From Tribonema minus (Eukaryota; Sar; Xanthophyceae; Tribonematales; Tribonemataceae): 64,000 nucleotides of DNA. Position 1 is the first letter of the stretch. Each line of letters opens with the position of its first letter. The stretch spans positions 744,001-808,000 of the forward strand of contig JAFCMP010000457.1 in NCBI GenBank assembly GCA_017506865.1, given 5' to 3'. Shown one piece after another: positions 33,998 through 48,200 of this stretch. A program made the position numbers and the translations under genes. The notes beneath the pieces were generated by a model. It searched no databases. It was given only the letters and a program-made list of their open reading frames with translations, and had not been told where the DNA came from.

Positions 33998-36202
33998 TCA
34001 ATCCAGCAGGCCGCTGCCGGTGGTCAGCATGATCTCGCCCGACATGAAGAGCTCCGCGGGCTTGAGCGTGCGCAGCGTCAGGTCCACGGGCGAGGCGTAC
34101 ATCTCTAGGCTGACCTCGTGGCTGCAGAAGGGGGGGGGGGGAGAACAGCAGAAGAGAAATGGAGGCAGGGGCAGCAATCAGCACATGCATTCACAGTTAT
34201 TAGTGAGCGTGGTGATTTGGCAGGCAATATCCTCAAGCGGTCCGAAACGCAAGCGCCTTGCGCCTGGCCTCGAGGCGCAATGCAGTGGTGGAGCAGTAAG
34301 AGGTGCCTACATCTACTCAAACTACTTGTGATGCTGCGAGTATGCCGTGAGCAGGCGACACACAGCGGTGCAGGTGCGCAGGCCCTTCCTACTAGTGGTG
34401 CTCCGCACTGTGCCAGTCTTCACGTTGTGGCGACGCACTGGTGTAGGAGCGACCTCTGCACTCGGTTTGCTGCTGCGCTATGGTGTCCTGGTCGCGTGCC
34501 GCTCGCGCATTTGCGGCAGAAACGTCTCAACACGCAGAGTTGATGAATTTGGCATGCGCTAAAGGCGAATACAACTGAGCACCCAAGTTGTGGTCGTGTT
34601 GTCCGTGCGGGCTGCAGCGAGCACACCGAGTTATGCAGCAGTGCTTGCGGGCAGACGCGCGTTAAAACGGGCAGCATGCGAACCGTGCAGGCTTTGTTAG
34701 GTTTATGGTGAGGGCCAGGCTTGAGCAGCCGCACTGACCTCGTGGCGCTGTTGGTGTTGATGTGGTAAGCCGCCCAGCCGAGGTTCTTCACCTCCCCGGT
34801 CACGGTGCTCTGGTCCTGTACAGCGGCGCGGCAAACGGGAAACGGCAATCGGCGACCATTACGCACTGCAATGGAGACGCGTAGTAACGCACGGCGGCAT
34901 GCTGAGGGATGCACGCATTGGACTGTGGCGGCGTGAGACGGGGTCGCAGCAGCACACAATGGCCACACACGCTGCAGCTGAAGTGTGCAGCAGCAGAGCT
35001 CATGAATGTGCACATCAAACCATATGTGCGCGCGAGAACAGCAGGCGCTGCCGACGCTGATTTCGCGCTGCAGAGAGGGGCCGCGACGGCACGATGAACA
35101 TTGAGACACGGCGAAAGCGCCGCAACAGGGCATTTGGAGCACCAGGCAACCTGGGCTGCCGTGGCTTCTGCACATGGCAGTGTGCGCCATGCCAGAGGGC
35201 CGCAGGGTGCGACACGCAGCCAACAATGACATATTTGACAGCAACGCACAAGTGCCGCCAATACTGGCATTTTCAACAGCGACGCACGAGCATCACATCT
35301 ATATGACCCCCTCACCCGTCCCTTACTCTACTTGAAGAGGCGCCGCGGCGCCGCCTCTCACCTTGAGCTTTGAAAAAGACAACCATGCAGTTAAGTATGA
35401 CCCCCCTCACCCAACTCTAACCTAAGCCTACTTGAAGAGGGGCCGCGGCGGTGCCTCTCACCTTGAGCTCAAAGACGACCATGCAGTTATGTATGACCCC
35501 CTCCAGCCCCCAACCCTAACCCCCCTAGTTGAGGGCCCAGCCTCTCACCTTGAGCTCGAAGACGACCATGCAGCCCTGTCCGAGGTTCTCCATGGGGTTC
35601 TGCATGTGCCAGTTGGCGCCCCACCAGAGGTACGTAGGGCGCGACACGACGGGCGCGTTGACGTCCTGCGGCTTCTCGAGGCGCTTGCCGGCGGCGTCGT
35701 GCACGCTGACCGTGAGGAACGGCGCCGACAGGCGCTCCGTGCTCTGCATGTTGAGCTTCTCCACGTGGAACGTCAGGTACGTCAGGCCCTTGAGCTACGG
35801 GGGGGGGGGGCGGGGGGAAGGGGGGGGGGGGGGATGAACGCTGCTCTGGGGGGTGGTGAAGTGGTGTCCCTGAATGGGTGCCCTTGAAGGGCCTTGTGCG
35901 TTTTGGGCTGCTCTGGTGCCTGCGATTCGTGTAGGTGCGCAAGCGCCACCGCAGGGCGAATGCCACGTGACCGCAGGCGGCGAGGTTTGGCGTGTGCGCG
36001 CACCGCTGCGGCGCACTCCATGAATCTCAGCCTTGTATCACAAAACCACGGATTGCGACAGCACTCATCACGAGCAAACTATCAAGCGAGCACGGGTGCA
36101 CATGGCTCGAGTGGCAGGTGTTGCGTCATGCACTGAACTTACCCTCGACGGCGGCGGCAGCAGGGGGTTGAGGTCCGCCGCCTTGTAGAACCCAACGGCC
36201 AC
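33998..36202 (-). other. Myosin C-terminal C2-like domain (exons 26-29)
   Basis: About 165 residues ending at the stop at 33998-34000. [57 protein letters not shown] and LGWAAYHI then [17 protein letters not shown] resemble the C2-type domain of AIDA and related ciliary or membrane proteins (PFLTVSV, then ...L..L..GA.IFFEFKH, then W..M). The match is by eye and the family name is tentative. In other C2 domains this fold binds phospholipid. Confidence 0.55.
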
Positions 36203-39200
36203 CTGCAAACAAGAGCAGCAACAGCAGAAGCAGGGACTTCAAACATCAATATCGACATCAGTACCCTGTGCTCTTTCACAGGGCACACCGGGTGAGCACG
36301 CGGCAACAGACAGCGCATGCGACGGCAGCAGAGTCTGAGGCTGAGAGTGGGGCGGAGCTGCCGTGGCCGGGTCATATGAGCACTGCGGCGCGTCACTGCG
36401 CAGCAGCGCGCCCCTGCGCGCCTGTCGCGCGTCGCAGGCGGCCGACTGCGCGCAGCGGCATGACAATGTGATGACGCTCTCGTCGCCGGCGCTGAAGCAG
36501 CAGCGACAAAGGCAGCGAAGCGAGTGCGCAACAGTCGACAGCGCCCCCTTCGCTGGCTTTCGCCTGCCACCACATGTGCGCCATGACTTGTCCTGTCCCA
36601 AAATGGCGACCTCAAGGTTAGGCCACAACAGCAAGCTATACGCTTGCGTGGTTTAAACAGGCTTCACGCAACACCTCCTTCCATCAACTTCCAATCACTC
36701 CGCCACTAACGCCCTTGACTCATGCACATGTTCTTCTCAGCTCAACGTGTTGCCTTTGCTTCCTTTGACTCCAAAACGAAATACAGCCGACTACTCTTCT
36801 TCCTTAATTCCGCAATCGAATCTCAAGCAGCGGCTCTACGTGGTGTACGCACGTGCTCCAGGTCCTCCGGCCTCTGCAGCAGGTCCAGGCAGCTCGTGCC
36901 GGCCCTGGTCTTCAGGCTCAGGTCGCCGCCGCGGCGGGCGAGCGCTGCCGCGAGCGCCAGGTGCCCGTGCGCGATGGCCGCGTGCAGCGGCGTCTCTCCG
37001 CTGACGGACGCGGCGTTGATCTCGGCGCCGTTCTCCACGAGCCAGGAGCCGATCTGGACGCGGGCGACGGCCTGCGACTCGGCGCTGCGAGGGTGGGGGA
37101 CGATGGTGTGCAACGGAGGGGGGGGGGCGGGGGGTGGTGAGGGAGGGTAGGCAGGTATAGACTGGGTGGGGGTGGGGGCGGGGCGGGGAGGGGACCACAG
37201 CAGCATGGTGAAGGCGCCACGACATCGGACTGCTGCTGCTGCTGCCGAATGCCTCTTTGCCGCCTTTGCAGCTGGGCAGCTTTGTGTTGAGGCCCATTGT
37301 GCCACACGGGCGCGCGATGACACGATGCGCCTGCGCCGCAAAATACTGATGACGAACGCGCCGCTGCGCGCCGCATGATTCGCTTGGCGTGCGCGACAAT
37401 CGGGTGGCAGACTGAAGCGGCGCCGTTGTCACACCGATCATGACTTGACCTCGCAAACCGACCCGCCACGGCACGCATGTATGTGTTTACTGACTATGCT
37501 ATGCCCAGGTTCACGTGTCTGCGTCTCCAGCGCCCTTCAGTGGCCGACTCTTGTCTCATGGGATGTCTCATGAGCGCGGTAACGCCGCGCCGCGCCTTAG
37601 GGTCAAGGTTAGCCTAAATCTAACCCTCTGACCCTGGTCAGAGCATCGGGCGGCCGACCCAGCCAGCGTGGTGACATGCAAGGCTTCATCTGCTGGGATT
37701 GAACTGCAAGCAGGAAATGTAGGCGTGCGCCTGTCGCGGCACGCCCGCACTGCCTATGACACGCCAATGTCCCTGACCCTGACCCTAATTATACCCTAGT
37801 CCACGTCCCTAGCCCGAACCTCCACCCTAACCCAAATGCTAACCCCGACCCTACCCTGTTCCGAATCCAACCTACGCCCTGCCGCGCGCACTCACCCCGT
37901 GTCGCTGAAGCGGGCGGCAGAGAGCAGCGGCGTCTCGTTTTACACTACTGTTTTGAGCGCACGCACAAGTCTAACCCTAGCCCTACCCTCGTCCATGTCC
38001 CTAACCGTAACCCTAATCCCACCCCTAATCCTACCGTAGTTTGATTTCCAATGTACAGTACATATTGTGCGTGCACTCACCCCGTGTCGCTGGAGCGCGC
38101 GGCAAAGTGCAGCGGCGTCTCGTGATACTTGTTGAACGCGCGCACCAACTCGCCACGCTGTGTCCCCTACCTCTCACCCTACCTCTACCCTTCATCGTAA
38201 CCCTACCCTGTTCTTCATTCGATCTACACCTTATGCGCACTCACCCTGTATCGCTCGAGCGGGCAGCGAAGTGCAGCGGCGTCTCGTGGTACTTGTTGAG
38301 CGCGCGCACCAACTCGCGGCGGCGCTCTGGGTCCACGTAGCGCGTGATGCCCTGCGCCTGCAGTTAATCGCGGCCGGGGAGCGCGAGGGGGGGGGGGAGG
38401 GTGTGTGTGTGGGTATGTGAGCTGAGCGTTGAGGCAGTGTGAAGTGCCTGAGTAAGCAGAGGGGGGCATTTGGACATGAAAGGAGGGCTGCAGCAGCGCT
38501 GACTGTGTGCCGCACCACGCTTGTGAATGCAGCGGAGCGGGCTGAGGTTTGGGGGCGGGGGTCAAAGGTGGGGCTTGGAGCAAGGGTTGCGGGTGCGGAG
38601 CGTGGTCAGCTCTGCGTGAGTCTAAGGGTATAACCCTGATCCTAACCCCAATTTGCGCCTCAGCCGCACCCAAAACTGCACGAAGCTTGACATCCAGTTG
38701 TACAGCCATCCGCTGATTCATGCAGAGCTGCAAAGGCTTGGTTGTGAATTACCATGTTGCGTGACCCCAATGAATGGCACCTGATAGTCCCTCAACTCGC
38801 CTGGCCCTACGATAACCCTGGGTTGGCAGCGCTCACCTGCGAGACGCCCAGGTTGTGGTCCTTGCAGAGCACGCGCAGCGGCACCAGCCACGCGTACGCG
38901 TCCTCCTCTGCGCAGGGGAGCAGCGCAGCACACAAGGTAGCTGTAGGTAAGGCGCCTCCTTCGTGAGCGCAGGCAGAGAGTTACAAGAGCGCAAGCTTCT
39001 GGCTAGAGACAGGGCTGGTTTCAAATCTGACCACTAGGACGCACGCCACACTGGCATGTGGCGAGAAACTGCATGGCGTCCTGAGCCCTTGTGACGCCAT
39101 TGTTGTGATGTCCACGAACACAGCGCAAACTATGATTTGAATTTGGATTAGTTCCTAACCCTAAGGCACCGACGCACGACCCCGAGCGAAGCTGCGGCAG

Positions 39201-42200
39201 CTGCCACATTACGCAGCAGCACCACCACACACCACATGCACGCGGCATACGGTACGTATCATGAGCTGAGCACTGAGGACTCAAAAAACTTGCCTGAGGT
39301 CGCCTTGAAATACAGGCGCCCCTCCTTGTTGCGCTTCGAGCGCAGCAGCTCCTGGCTGTAGATGGCGAAGCACGCGCTGCGCGGGTCGTTGGGGACCTCC
39401 GGGTCGGCGCACTTGTGCAGCATGGCGCGCTCTAGGTGAAGGCGGTTCGCAGGCGGACGCTCCGCCATGTGGTCCTGCACACAATGAGAGAGAGGTTGAG
39501 CACTGCTGTGAGGTGCCGGTGGTGAAGCACGTGCGCGCATGGACCTGGTGGCTACAGTAACATGTCAGTTGAAGTGTCATCTACGTACAAATTCACTTGA
39601 AGTGTGATAGGCGCGCTGCAGGTGGAGACGGTTTGCGGGCACATGCTCCGCCATGTGGTCCTGCACGCCACGAGAGCGATTTGAGCGCTGCGGTCGGGCA
39701 CCGGTGGCAAGCAGTTCGCACCACGACGGCGTTGTCGCTTGTCGCAGTGGGGCGCGTGCGCGCATGGACCGGTGGCTACAGTAGCATGTCAGTTAATAGT
39801 ATCGTTGAAGTACAAGTCGCGTGAAGTAAGGTAAGCGCGCTGGAGGTGGAGGCGGTTTGCGGGCGGACGCTCCGCCATGTGGTCATGTGCGCAATAAGAG
39901 AGGTTGAGCGCTGCTGTCAGCTGCTGGCGGTGAAGCACGTGCGCGCATGGACCGGTGGCTACAGTAGCATTTCAGTTGGTGTACAAACCGCTTGAAGTGG
40001 GGGAGGCATGCTGCAGGTGGAGGCGGTTCGCAGGCAGTCATTGGCAGCGCCATGCGGTCCTGTGTGACAAGAGAGCCGAACGCTGCTGTCAGCTACCGGT
40101 GGCTTGCACTGCGGCACACGGCAAGTCGCGTGCCGCCCGAAGTACATACAACTCAAACTACACGTTATGTGGAGTACATGCAACTCCAAGTACATCACAC
40201 GACCACGACACGCGTGTGTGCGCATCGGCGCCGGTCCCCAAATCCGCACGCACAGCTCGTGCCAATGCGGCAATTACCCACGCTACAATACCAGTGCGCG
40301 ATGAAAACATACGCCGTCGCGTGCAGCGCCCACCCCACCCACCTTCTGTGAGTGGTAGTAGTTGAGAGACCCGTCCGCAAACGCGACGCACCACCGCCGC
40401 TGCCAGCGCCCCGTCTCGCGCCGCTTGTCGAGCCAGCCCGCGTGCACGATGGCGGCGCCGGTGATGGCGCCACTGCCGGTGCGCACGTGCGCGCCGCCGC
40501 CGACAGATGCCAGGTTGCTGCCGGCGCTGGTCGGCGTGGGCGCGGCGGTGGGAGTCGCGGGTATGATGACGCTGCCGCGGCGGCACGCGGGCTGCGTGAG
40601 CGCCTGCGCCTGCAGCATGGCCTCGCGCGCCTCGCTTGCAAAGCGCAGCGAGATGCGCGTGGTCGCGCTGAGCTCGGCCGCGTCCATGGTGCCCTGCGAT
40701 GTGAGCGAGAAAGGGGGGGGGGGGGGAAGGGGGGGGGGTGCCGCTGCTGAGCAGTGCAGCAAGGGGGTATGCTGGCGCACACGCATCGTTTGTTGGCCGA
40801 AACTTGCTGACATGACACACCTACATAGCGTGGCGCCGCAGCGACTCCAAAACTTACGCAACAACGTCACAGTTGAAGTTCACTGCCTTCGCGGTCGCTC
40901 ACCTTGCCCGCGAGCGCAGGGCCCACGTGCACCTGCGTGTTGGCGCGCGCCGCGAGGAACTTGACGAGGTCGTACTTGGCGGACGCACACGCGTGGTGCA
41001 GCGGCGTGTTGCCGTCCGCGTCGCGCAGCAGCACGTCCTCGGGCAGCGGGTCGAGCAGCGAGACGAGGGACGTGCTGCCGCCCTGCGCCGCGGCGTGCAG
41101 CAGCGTCTTGAAGCGGTCGCGGCGGTGGCGCAGGCACAGGAGCTCCGGGAACTGCGCGGTGGGCAGAGGTGAGGGGGGGGGAGGGGTGAGCTGCGAGCGA
41201 TGCTTGAAGTTCGTGCAGAGACCGCCCGCTGCCACTTGAAGCGGTTGCGGCGGTGGCGCAGGCACAAGCGCTCCGGGAACTGCGCGGTGGGCAGGGGGGT
41301 TGGGGGGGGGGGGTTCAAGCTGCTGGCGATGTTCGAGGGTCGGGAAGGGGGCGCTTGGTGTCGCTCGAAACGGGCGCAGGGGGGAGGCAGGGGGTGCGGC
41401 AGCGGCGCAGCAAATTGGCTGCACCAGGAGCTAGCAGGCAGAAGCTGTGAACCAGTGTGATGAAGGCTACTACAGAAATGTAACCAGGCTTTTGGCAACA
41501 AGCTACAGCCGCTTGTGTCACTCCCCCCCAAAAGAAACCGGCAAAGCACGTTCGACCACCGCACTGCGCTGCAGCTTGCGAGGCGATCGCAGCAGCAGCG
41601 GCACGAGACGCTAAATATATGCAGTGCGCGCACCTGCTTGATGATGGCCGCGACGGCGTTGACGTGCCCCTCCTTGGCGCTGCGGAACGCCGAGTCCACG
41701 CGCTTAGCGAGGCGGCGGTTGCGCAGGAACGCGCGCACGGCGCGCTGGATGCGCGCGGCGGCACGGCAGCGCTCGGCGCGCATGCGCTCGCGGCGCGACT
41801 TGCGCCACGCGCACTGCACAAGGCAGCGGACGACGACGCACAGACGAGGAAAGAGAGGTGGTCAGAGCGGATCGAGCGCACCACTTGCCCTACCCATAAC
41901 CCTGACTTGGCACGGCGTCGCACGGCGCGCAGGTGTGACAGCGTCACAAGCGCCGTGGCGGTGATGCCGATGTGCGCCACGCGTGCGCGTCCGCAGCGCA
42001 GCGCAGCGCAGCGACGACGCGCAGCACAGACAGGGAAAGAGAAGCGGTGAGAGTGCGTCGAACAGAGCAGCTGCGGGTTGAGCCGCAGTGGCGAGCGTAG
42101 GGTTAGGGCTAGCGCGAGGGGCGCGTGCGATGCGCAGCGGCGGAAAGGGAGACGGTCAGGGCGTATCGAACGCGGCGCCCGCGCCTGGCGCAGCGCTGCG

Positions 42201-45200
42201 CGGCGCTTCACGAGAGAGGAGCGCAGCGGCGGCGGCGGGCATTGTGGCAGCAGTGATCCTTGGGAGTAGCAGTGATGCCGCAGGCAGTCGAGCGCTGCGG
42301 CGGCGGCGTCACGACCGCTGCCATAGCTGCCACCGCGTGCGCGCCGCCGCAGGACTGCCGCCAGGGGCGCGCGCACAGGCCGTGCAGAGCGCTGAAGCGT
42401 ACAAGGCATAACAAAAAAACATGCGGCGGCGCATGCACACAGCGCCGAGCGCGTTGAGCAGGACGGCGTAGCACTCAACTCTCAACCATTCACAACTGTG
42501 GCTGACAAAAACACAACGCGTGAAACACGTAGGTAGTGTACACCTGTATGTTCTCAACGCTCAACTGCTTGTTGAAGTATGATCATACCTCACCACAAGA
42601 GAACATGTCAAGAAAACAAATGCGTAGTGCACACCTGTATGATCTCCGCGGCCCTGTACTCCTTGGATGCGCGCAGCTTGCGCAGCTGGATGCGCGCGAG
42701 GACGGTGCGGCTCGTGCGCTGCAGCACGGCGACGGCGGCGGTGCGGCGCCGGTACTCGCGGCGCTCGCGCGCGCCGCGCAGCACCGCCTGCAGCTTGATG
42801 GCGCTGCTGCGGTGGTCCTGGTATTGGCGGCGGACGTACGCGCCGCGCACCATGCGCTGCGGCGCACGCGATACAAGACGTTGTTTCAGAAGATGCGGTC
42901 AGTCTGGAGGTACAATCGGTGACCAGATGCTGATCGTGCAATACAAGACTTGTCTTTAGAGAGACGTGGTCACCCCGAAGCAGCACTCGGTGCAGTCTCT
43001 CACCTGTAGTATCTGCACCTTGCGCACCGTCTTCTGGAAGCGGTTGCGCGCCTGCGCCATGCGCACCACCTGCAGCGCACAGCCAGCGACACGCGCAGCA
43101 GCAGGGCATCGTGTCATCAGCATTCATCGAGACGGCAGCGCGCAGCATGCGGAGCGGTGCTGCCGTCCCCCGGGCACGCATCGGCATGCATCTCGCACAT
43201 TCGATCAATCAGTACATGAGGCGTTTCTACAGGCAACGGCCATGACACTGCATTGACGTGCGGCACTCGTGATCAGCGGTATGCGCGGCCTAACCCTAAC
43301 CCTAAGCACCGAGATTGCGGAGGAGTAGTTTGCCTTGTTACAGCGGCACGCGACTGCTGCGCCATCACAATCATCGAGAAAGCTGCGCACGCCGCGCACA
43401 CCGCGGCAAGTGACTACACCTCGCACTGAACACCGACATCTAAACCACGCGTCGCGCACGCCGTACCTTTTGTCAATTAGGGTTAGGGCTTGCACAGGCG
43501 CAGTTCACCTCGTCCAGCGGCACGCGACTGTTGCCCCATCATCACCAAGAAATTCGCATGCGGCGCACGCGCACCGTACCTTCTGTATGGTGATGGCGGC
43601 GGTGCGGCCTTGCCTTTCTCCAGCGGCATGTGACTGTTGCACCGTCACCATTGAGCAATCTGCACACGTCACGCATCCTGCGGCAAGTGAACATTTGAAT
43701 CATCTGCGCCACGTGCCACACGTACCTTCTGTATGGTGATGGCGGCGGTGCGGCGCCGCGCGACCAGCTTCTGCGTGGCGCGGCGCCGCACGAGCGCCGT
43801 CACGACGCACGCGTAGTGGTTGTACTCGAGGCGCACGGCGCGCCGCAGCGCCTCCAGGCCCTCCTCCTTGAGGAAGATTTGGGTGTGGCCGACCTGGGAG
43901 GGGAGGAGGGGGGGGAGAGGGGGGGGGGGGGCATTAGACTGCATGTCGTGCTTCGAACTTGATTGCCATCACACATGTTTGCCATTGTTGGACGTGGGGG
44001 GGGCGGAACAGGAAGGGGGATAGAAGCACGGGCTTTCGCGTCCCAAAGCGAGAACCCACGAGCAGCACAAAGGTCACAGCGGTGCAAGCGTGAGCAGCCC
44101 TAACCCTGCACCCAAGCCTGAAACACGTCCACGACGCCTCTATACGTACCTGGAAGTACTCAGCACTGCCCTGACCTTACCCTACACCCGACGCTGATAC
44201 ACGCTCGTGACGCATCTCATGTACCTAGCAGTTATCGTCGTTGCCCTGACCTTACCCTACACCATCAGCTAATACGTGTTTACAACGCTTCCACTATACC
44301 TGGAAGTACTCGGCGTTGCCCATGACGCGCGTGAGCACGGCGCGCGCCGCCACCTTCGCCTCCGCGTCGCTGGCCACGCCGGCCGCCGGCAGCACCGCCC
44401 ACTCGGGCGGCGCGGCGGCGGCAGCGGCGGCGCGCGCAGCGGCGACGCGCGCGGCGCGCGCGTGCAGCAGCTCGAAGCGGTCGTAGAACTCTGCAAAGGA
44501 GACGCGCACGGGGTACGCCTCGCGGCGGATGCGCACCACCTCCAGCACGCCGCTGCGGGAAGGGGGGAAGGGGGAGGGGGGGGGGGGGGGGTGATGATTG
44601 AATAGGCAGGCGTTGGGCAAGCGCAGATGCGGGGAGATGCGCGATACAGGCGCGCTCTCGTGTGCTGCATGCGTGCGCGCATGGGCACTTGAAGTGCTGC
44701 AACAGCATTGCTGCGGATGCAAGTTCGGCGATGGCGTCGGCGATGCGCGCGCTATGTATCTGAAACGGCCGACGAAAATGCTGATGGCAAGACCGCGTCT
44801 TCGGGGAACTGCGTGCGTCCACCCGAGAAGCACCGCCGTGCCTCACGGACACTCTCGCCCCGAGTGCGTAGACACACTACGCGACGCGACAACGCAGCGT
44901 CCTTGGCAAAAGGGCAGCGTCCCGCGAGGCGCTCACCTGTAGTGCACCTGTAGTTGAGCTGCTCGCGTACGAGGTGCAACAGCACAAACACGTGTCTGGG
45001 GACTCCCAACATACTTGAAGTATGCCAAGAGTCCCCCCCGCAGACACGTCTGCGTCCACAAAATGTGCATCAGCCGCCGCTTGCCAGCGACGACATCCTC
45101 GCTCACATTGCAATGAAAGAGTGAGTAGCCGAGGCGGTGAGGAACGAGTAGAGCGCGCAAGCGCAGCGCAGCGTCTCTGGAGGCGCTCACCTGTAGTTGA

Positions 45201-48200
45201 GCTGCAGCGCTTATGAGGACATGCTTCCATCCGAGGAGCACCGCCGTGTCTTATGGCCACTCTCGCCGAGTGCGCAGACATACTCTAAGCGACGACGCAG
45301 CGCGTCCCGCGAGGCGCTCACCTGTAGTTGAGCTGCTCGCGCACGAGGTGCGGGCTGAAGCCGCCGGGCGCCTTGACCGTGTTGGGCTTGATGCACTTGA
45401 TGTAGTGCGGCTCCGTGTTGCGCAGCGTGTGCATGAGGCTCAGCAGCTGCCCGCGGAACGTGCGCGAGACCGTGGACGTGGTGGCCAGCTGAGCCGTGGG
45501 GGGCGCGAGGGGGAGGGAGCGAGGGGGGGCGGGGGGAGGGGGGGGCAGGGGGGTTACGCGGTGAGGACCGAGGGGAGAGTGGAGAGAATGTGGATGGCAA
45601 GGACAGGATGCCGCTGAGCATGGCTATGCTGTCAAGCACCAGCGTCGCCGCGCTGCGGAGCAACGGCGGCGGCGTGCCGCGGAGCATCGTTACCGTCATG
45701 CCGCCGAGCAGCGAGACGGTGCATGCTGACCTGTCATCACAAGCCTCCGCAGGGTCAGGGTTTGATGTTAGGGTTTGACGTTGGGGCTAACCCTAAGACT
45801 ACGCACTCCCCGCTGCGCTGCTCCGCCGAGCACCCGCCGAGACGCACCCGCACACGTCTGAAGCAGCTCTCTTGAGATCACGAGCCACCGCTTCATCTCA
45901 TCGACTTCGCCGCCATCATCCTCACTTTCAACTCACCAGGTGAGCGCGCCCCGACGCCGGCTTGCGGTCCGCTGAGACGCACCTGATCATTCTCAACTTC
46001 AGCTAGAAAAAAAACTTCAACTCACCAGGTGGACGCGCCCCGACGCCGTGCGCCGGTGCTCCTCGCGGCTGGTTGCGCGCTTGTGGTCGCCGCCGAACGT
46101 GCGCGGCGGCGCCGCCGGCGGCGACACGGGCGTGAGCCCTCCGAAGCTGCCGTTGGTGGCGAACGGCGAGGAGGACATGCTGCTGTCCGGGGTAGCCAGC
46201 ACGTCCTGCGAAGCGGCGGCGGCGGCGGAGCATGGAGGTTGAGCCAGAGAGCGACCTGTCTACTGTGAGGACGTGTGATGGTACTGTTGCAAGGGCGTGT
46301 TGAAAAGTTGAAGGGTTGGCGTGCAAACCGGGCTGAAGCGAGCGCAGCAGACCGAGCTGGAGAAGGCAAGCAGTGGCGCGGCGTGCGATGCTGCAGTTGC
46401 CCTTGCGGTGGCACATCTAGCAGCGCCTGCGCACGCCGATGAAACACTTTGCCAAGACCACAGCTCAGTGTCTCATGGCGCTACTGTGAGGAATAAGTAC
46501 GAGGTACTACTTTAGTGTCGGCGGTGCTACTGGTGTCTGTCAACCAACGGTAGCTCATTCAACACTTTATTATACATTGATCTCAACAATCAGCAACGAC
46601 AAGTGCTGTGATGTCTCATGTAATTTGGCCCACGAGTCATCGAAGGTGACCCTGTGTCTGATACCACACCAACAGTAGATGGGTGGGTAGGTAGGTAGGG
46701 TATTCATGCCATCAGTGCTCAGCGGCGCACCACTCTACATCCTCAGCGTGGTGCACGACGGCCGACAAAAAGCGCCAGTGCTCAACAAGTGAGTGGGTAG
46801 GTAAGTAGGGCATGCATCAGTGCTCAGCAGTACACTCACATCCTCGTGGTGCATGATGGTGGACAGGAAGGCGTAATGATAGGTGGGTACGTGAGAACTT
46901 CTTGAAGTATAGGCCATCAGTGCTCAGCAGTACACTCACATCCTCGGCGTGGTGCATGATGGTGGACAGGAACGCGTTGGTGGACGTGTCTAGGAGCTCC
47001 AGCAGCGAGTCCTGCAGCGAGTCGTTGTTCTTCTCCAGGAAGCCGCCGACCTCGTACTGCCATGCGGCGATGGGGGAACGGGCGTTGCGCAGTAGAATGT
47101 AAGGTCTTGGCAATGGGACTTGAGATCAGCAGTACGTGCGCACATCACGTGTTCAGTGGCACAGGTGACGGCCGCTGGGCGCACAGCTGCAGAGGCGCCC
47201 TAGCCAGCAGGCAAGGCATCAAGGACGCCCGCCAACGCGGCAACAGCAAGGCACAAACAGGCGTTCACGACTGACTCACGTGCCCCCCAACTCGCTACAT
47301 AACTCATCATAAGCCCTGTCACTCGCCACAAAGCAGCGGCGCGCGACAGCGGGCGCACTTCGCACAATGCACATCTCCAGAGCAAAAACATACCCGTAGC
47401 ATGCCATCGCTTCTCAACCAGTGACGGGGCTCAGCTGCAAGCGACAACGCAGTGACGCTCGAGGAGCGCAGCGTCGTTGCGCAAAGCCAAAGTTGTGCCA
47501 GTGGTGATGCTCAACCGGCTGCAGTGCTCACCGTCACGGCGCCGGCAAAGTGCTTGACGATGAACTCCTGGCCCTCAAAGCGCGGCTTGGAGTAGTGCTC
47601 GTTGCTGCAGCGGCAGTGGCGGCAGCAGCAACGAGCAGCACAAAGCGTGAGCACAGCTTAGGTCAACACATGTTGGCAGATGTGGCTGCCGTGTGTGCTC
47701 CAACGTGCAGGGGTGCATGACTTGTTGTGGCCGCGGCAGCGCCTTTGGCAGATTCCTAACAAGGAGAGGGATATTAGGGGAGATGTACTTCAACTTCAAG
47801 TGTATCTTGATGAACACTTCAACTTGATACTACGGCAGGCGCACCTGCCCAGCGATGCAGAACCTCAGCATCATCCAACAAGCATGCTGCAGCGTGAGTC
47901 TCATGAACTCTGCTGCTTCACACACCACCACGGGCATAGCTGCAGCGGCTGCGCTCACCTGCCGAGGTGCGTGTTGTGGTACAGCTGCAGCAGCGCGCGG
48001 TTGTCGGCGCGGCGCCCCAGCGCGCCCAGCTCCTCGAGCTGGATGAGCAGGCCCGTGGGCTTGCGCGCGATGAGGTCAATAACAGGCTGGTTGTCGCGGA
48101 AAGAGATGGCCTTCCAGTCCAGGCCCTCGCGCTGGTACGTGTCTTGTTCCAGTACGAAGACCTGGTGGTTGAACTGCTGCTGGAGGACCTCGTTGGCAAA

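Larger units (their letters stand above)
36853..41151 (-). other. Myosin tail: ankyrin, PH, ankyrin (exons 20-25)
   Basis: Exon 20 carries ankyrin repeats ([20 protein letters not shown] and [20 protein letters not shown]). Exons 21-23 form a PH-like domain: [20 protein letters not shown], then [17 protein letters not shown] and [14 protein letters not shown] with the C-terminal helix tryptophan. Exons 24-25 return to ankyrin ([42 protein letters not shown]). A PH domain set inside an ankyrin tail suggests membrane recruitment plus protein binding; this is inference. Confidence 0.82.
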
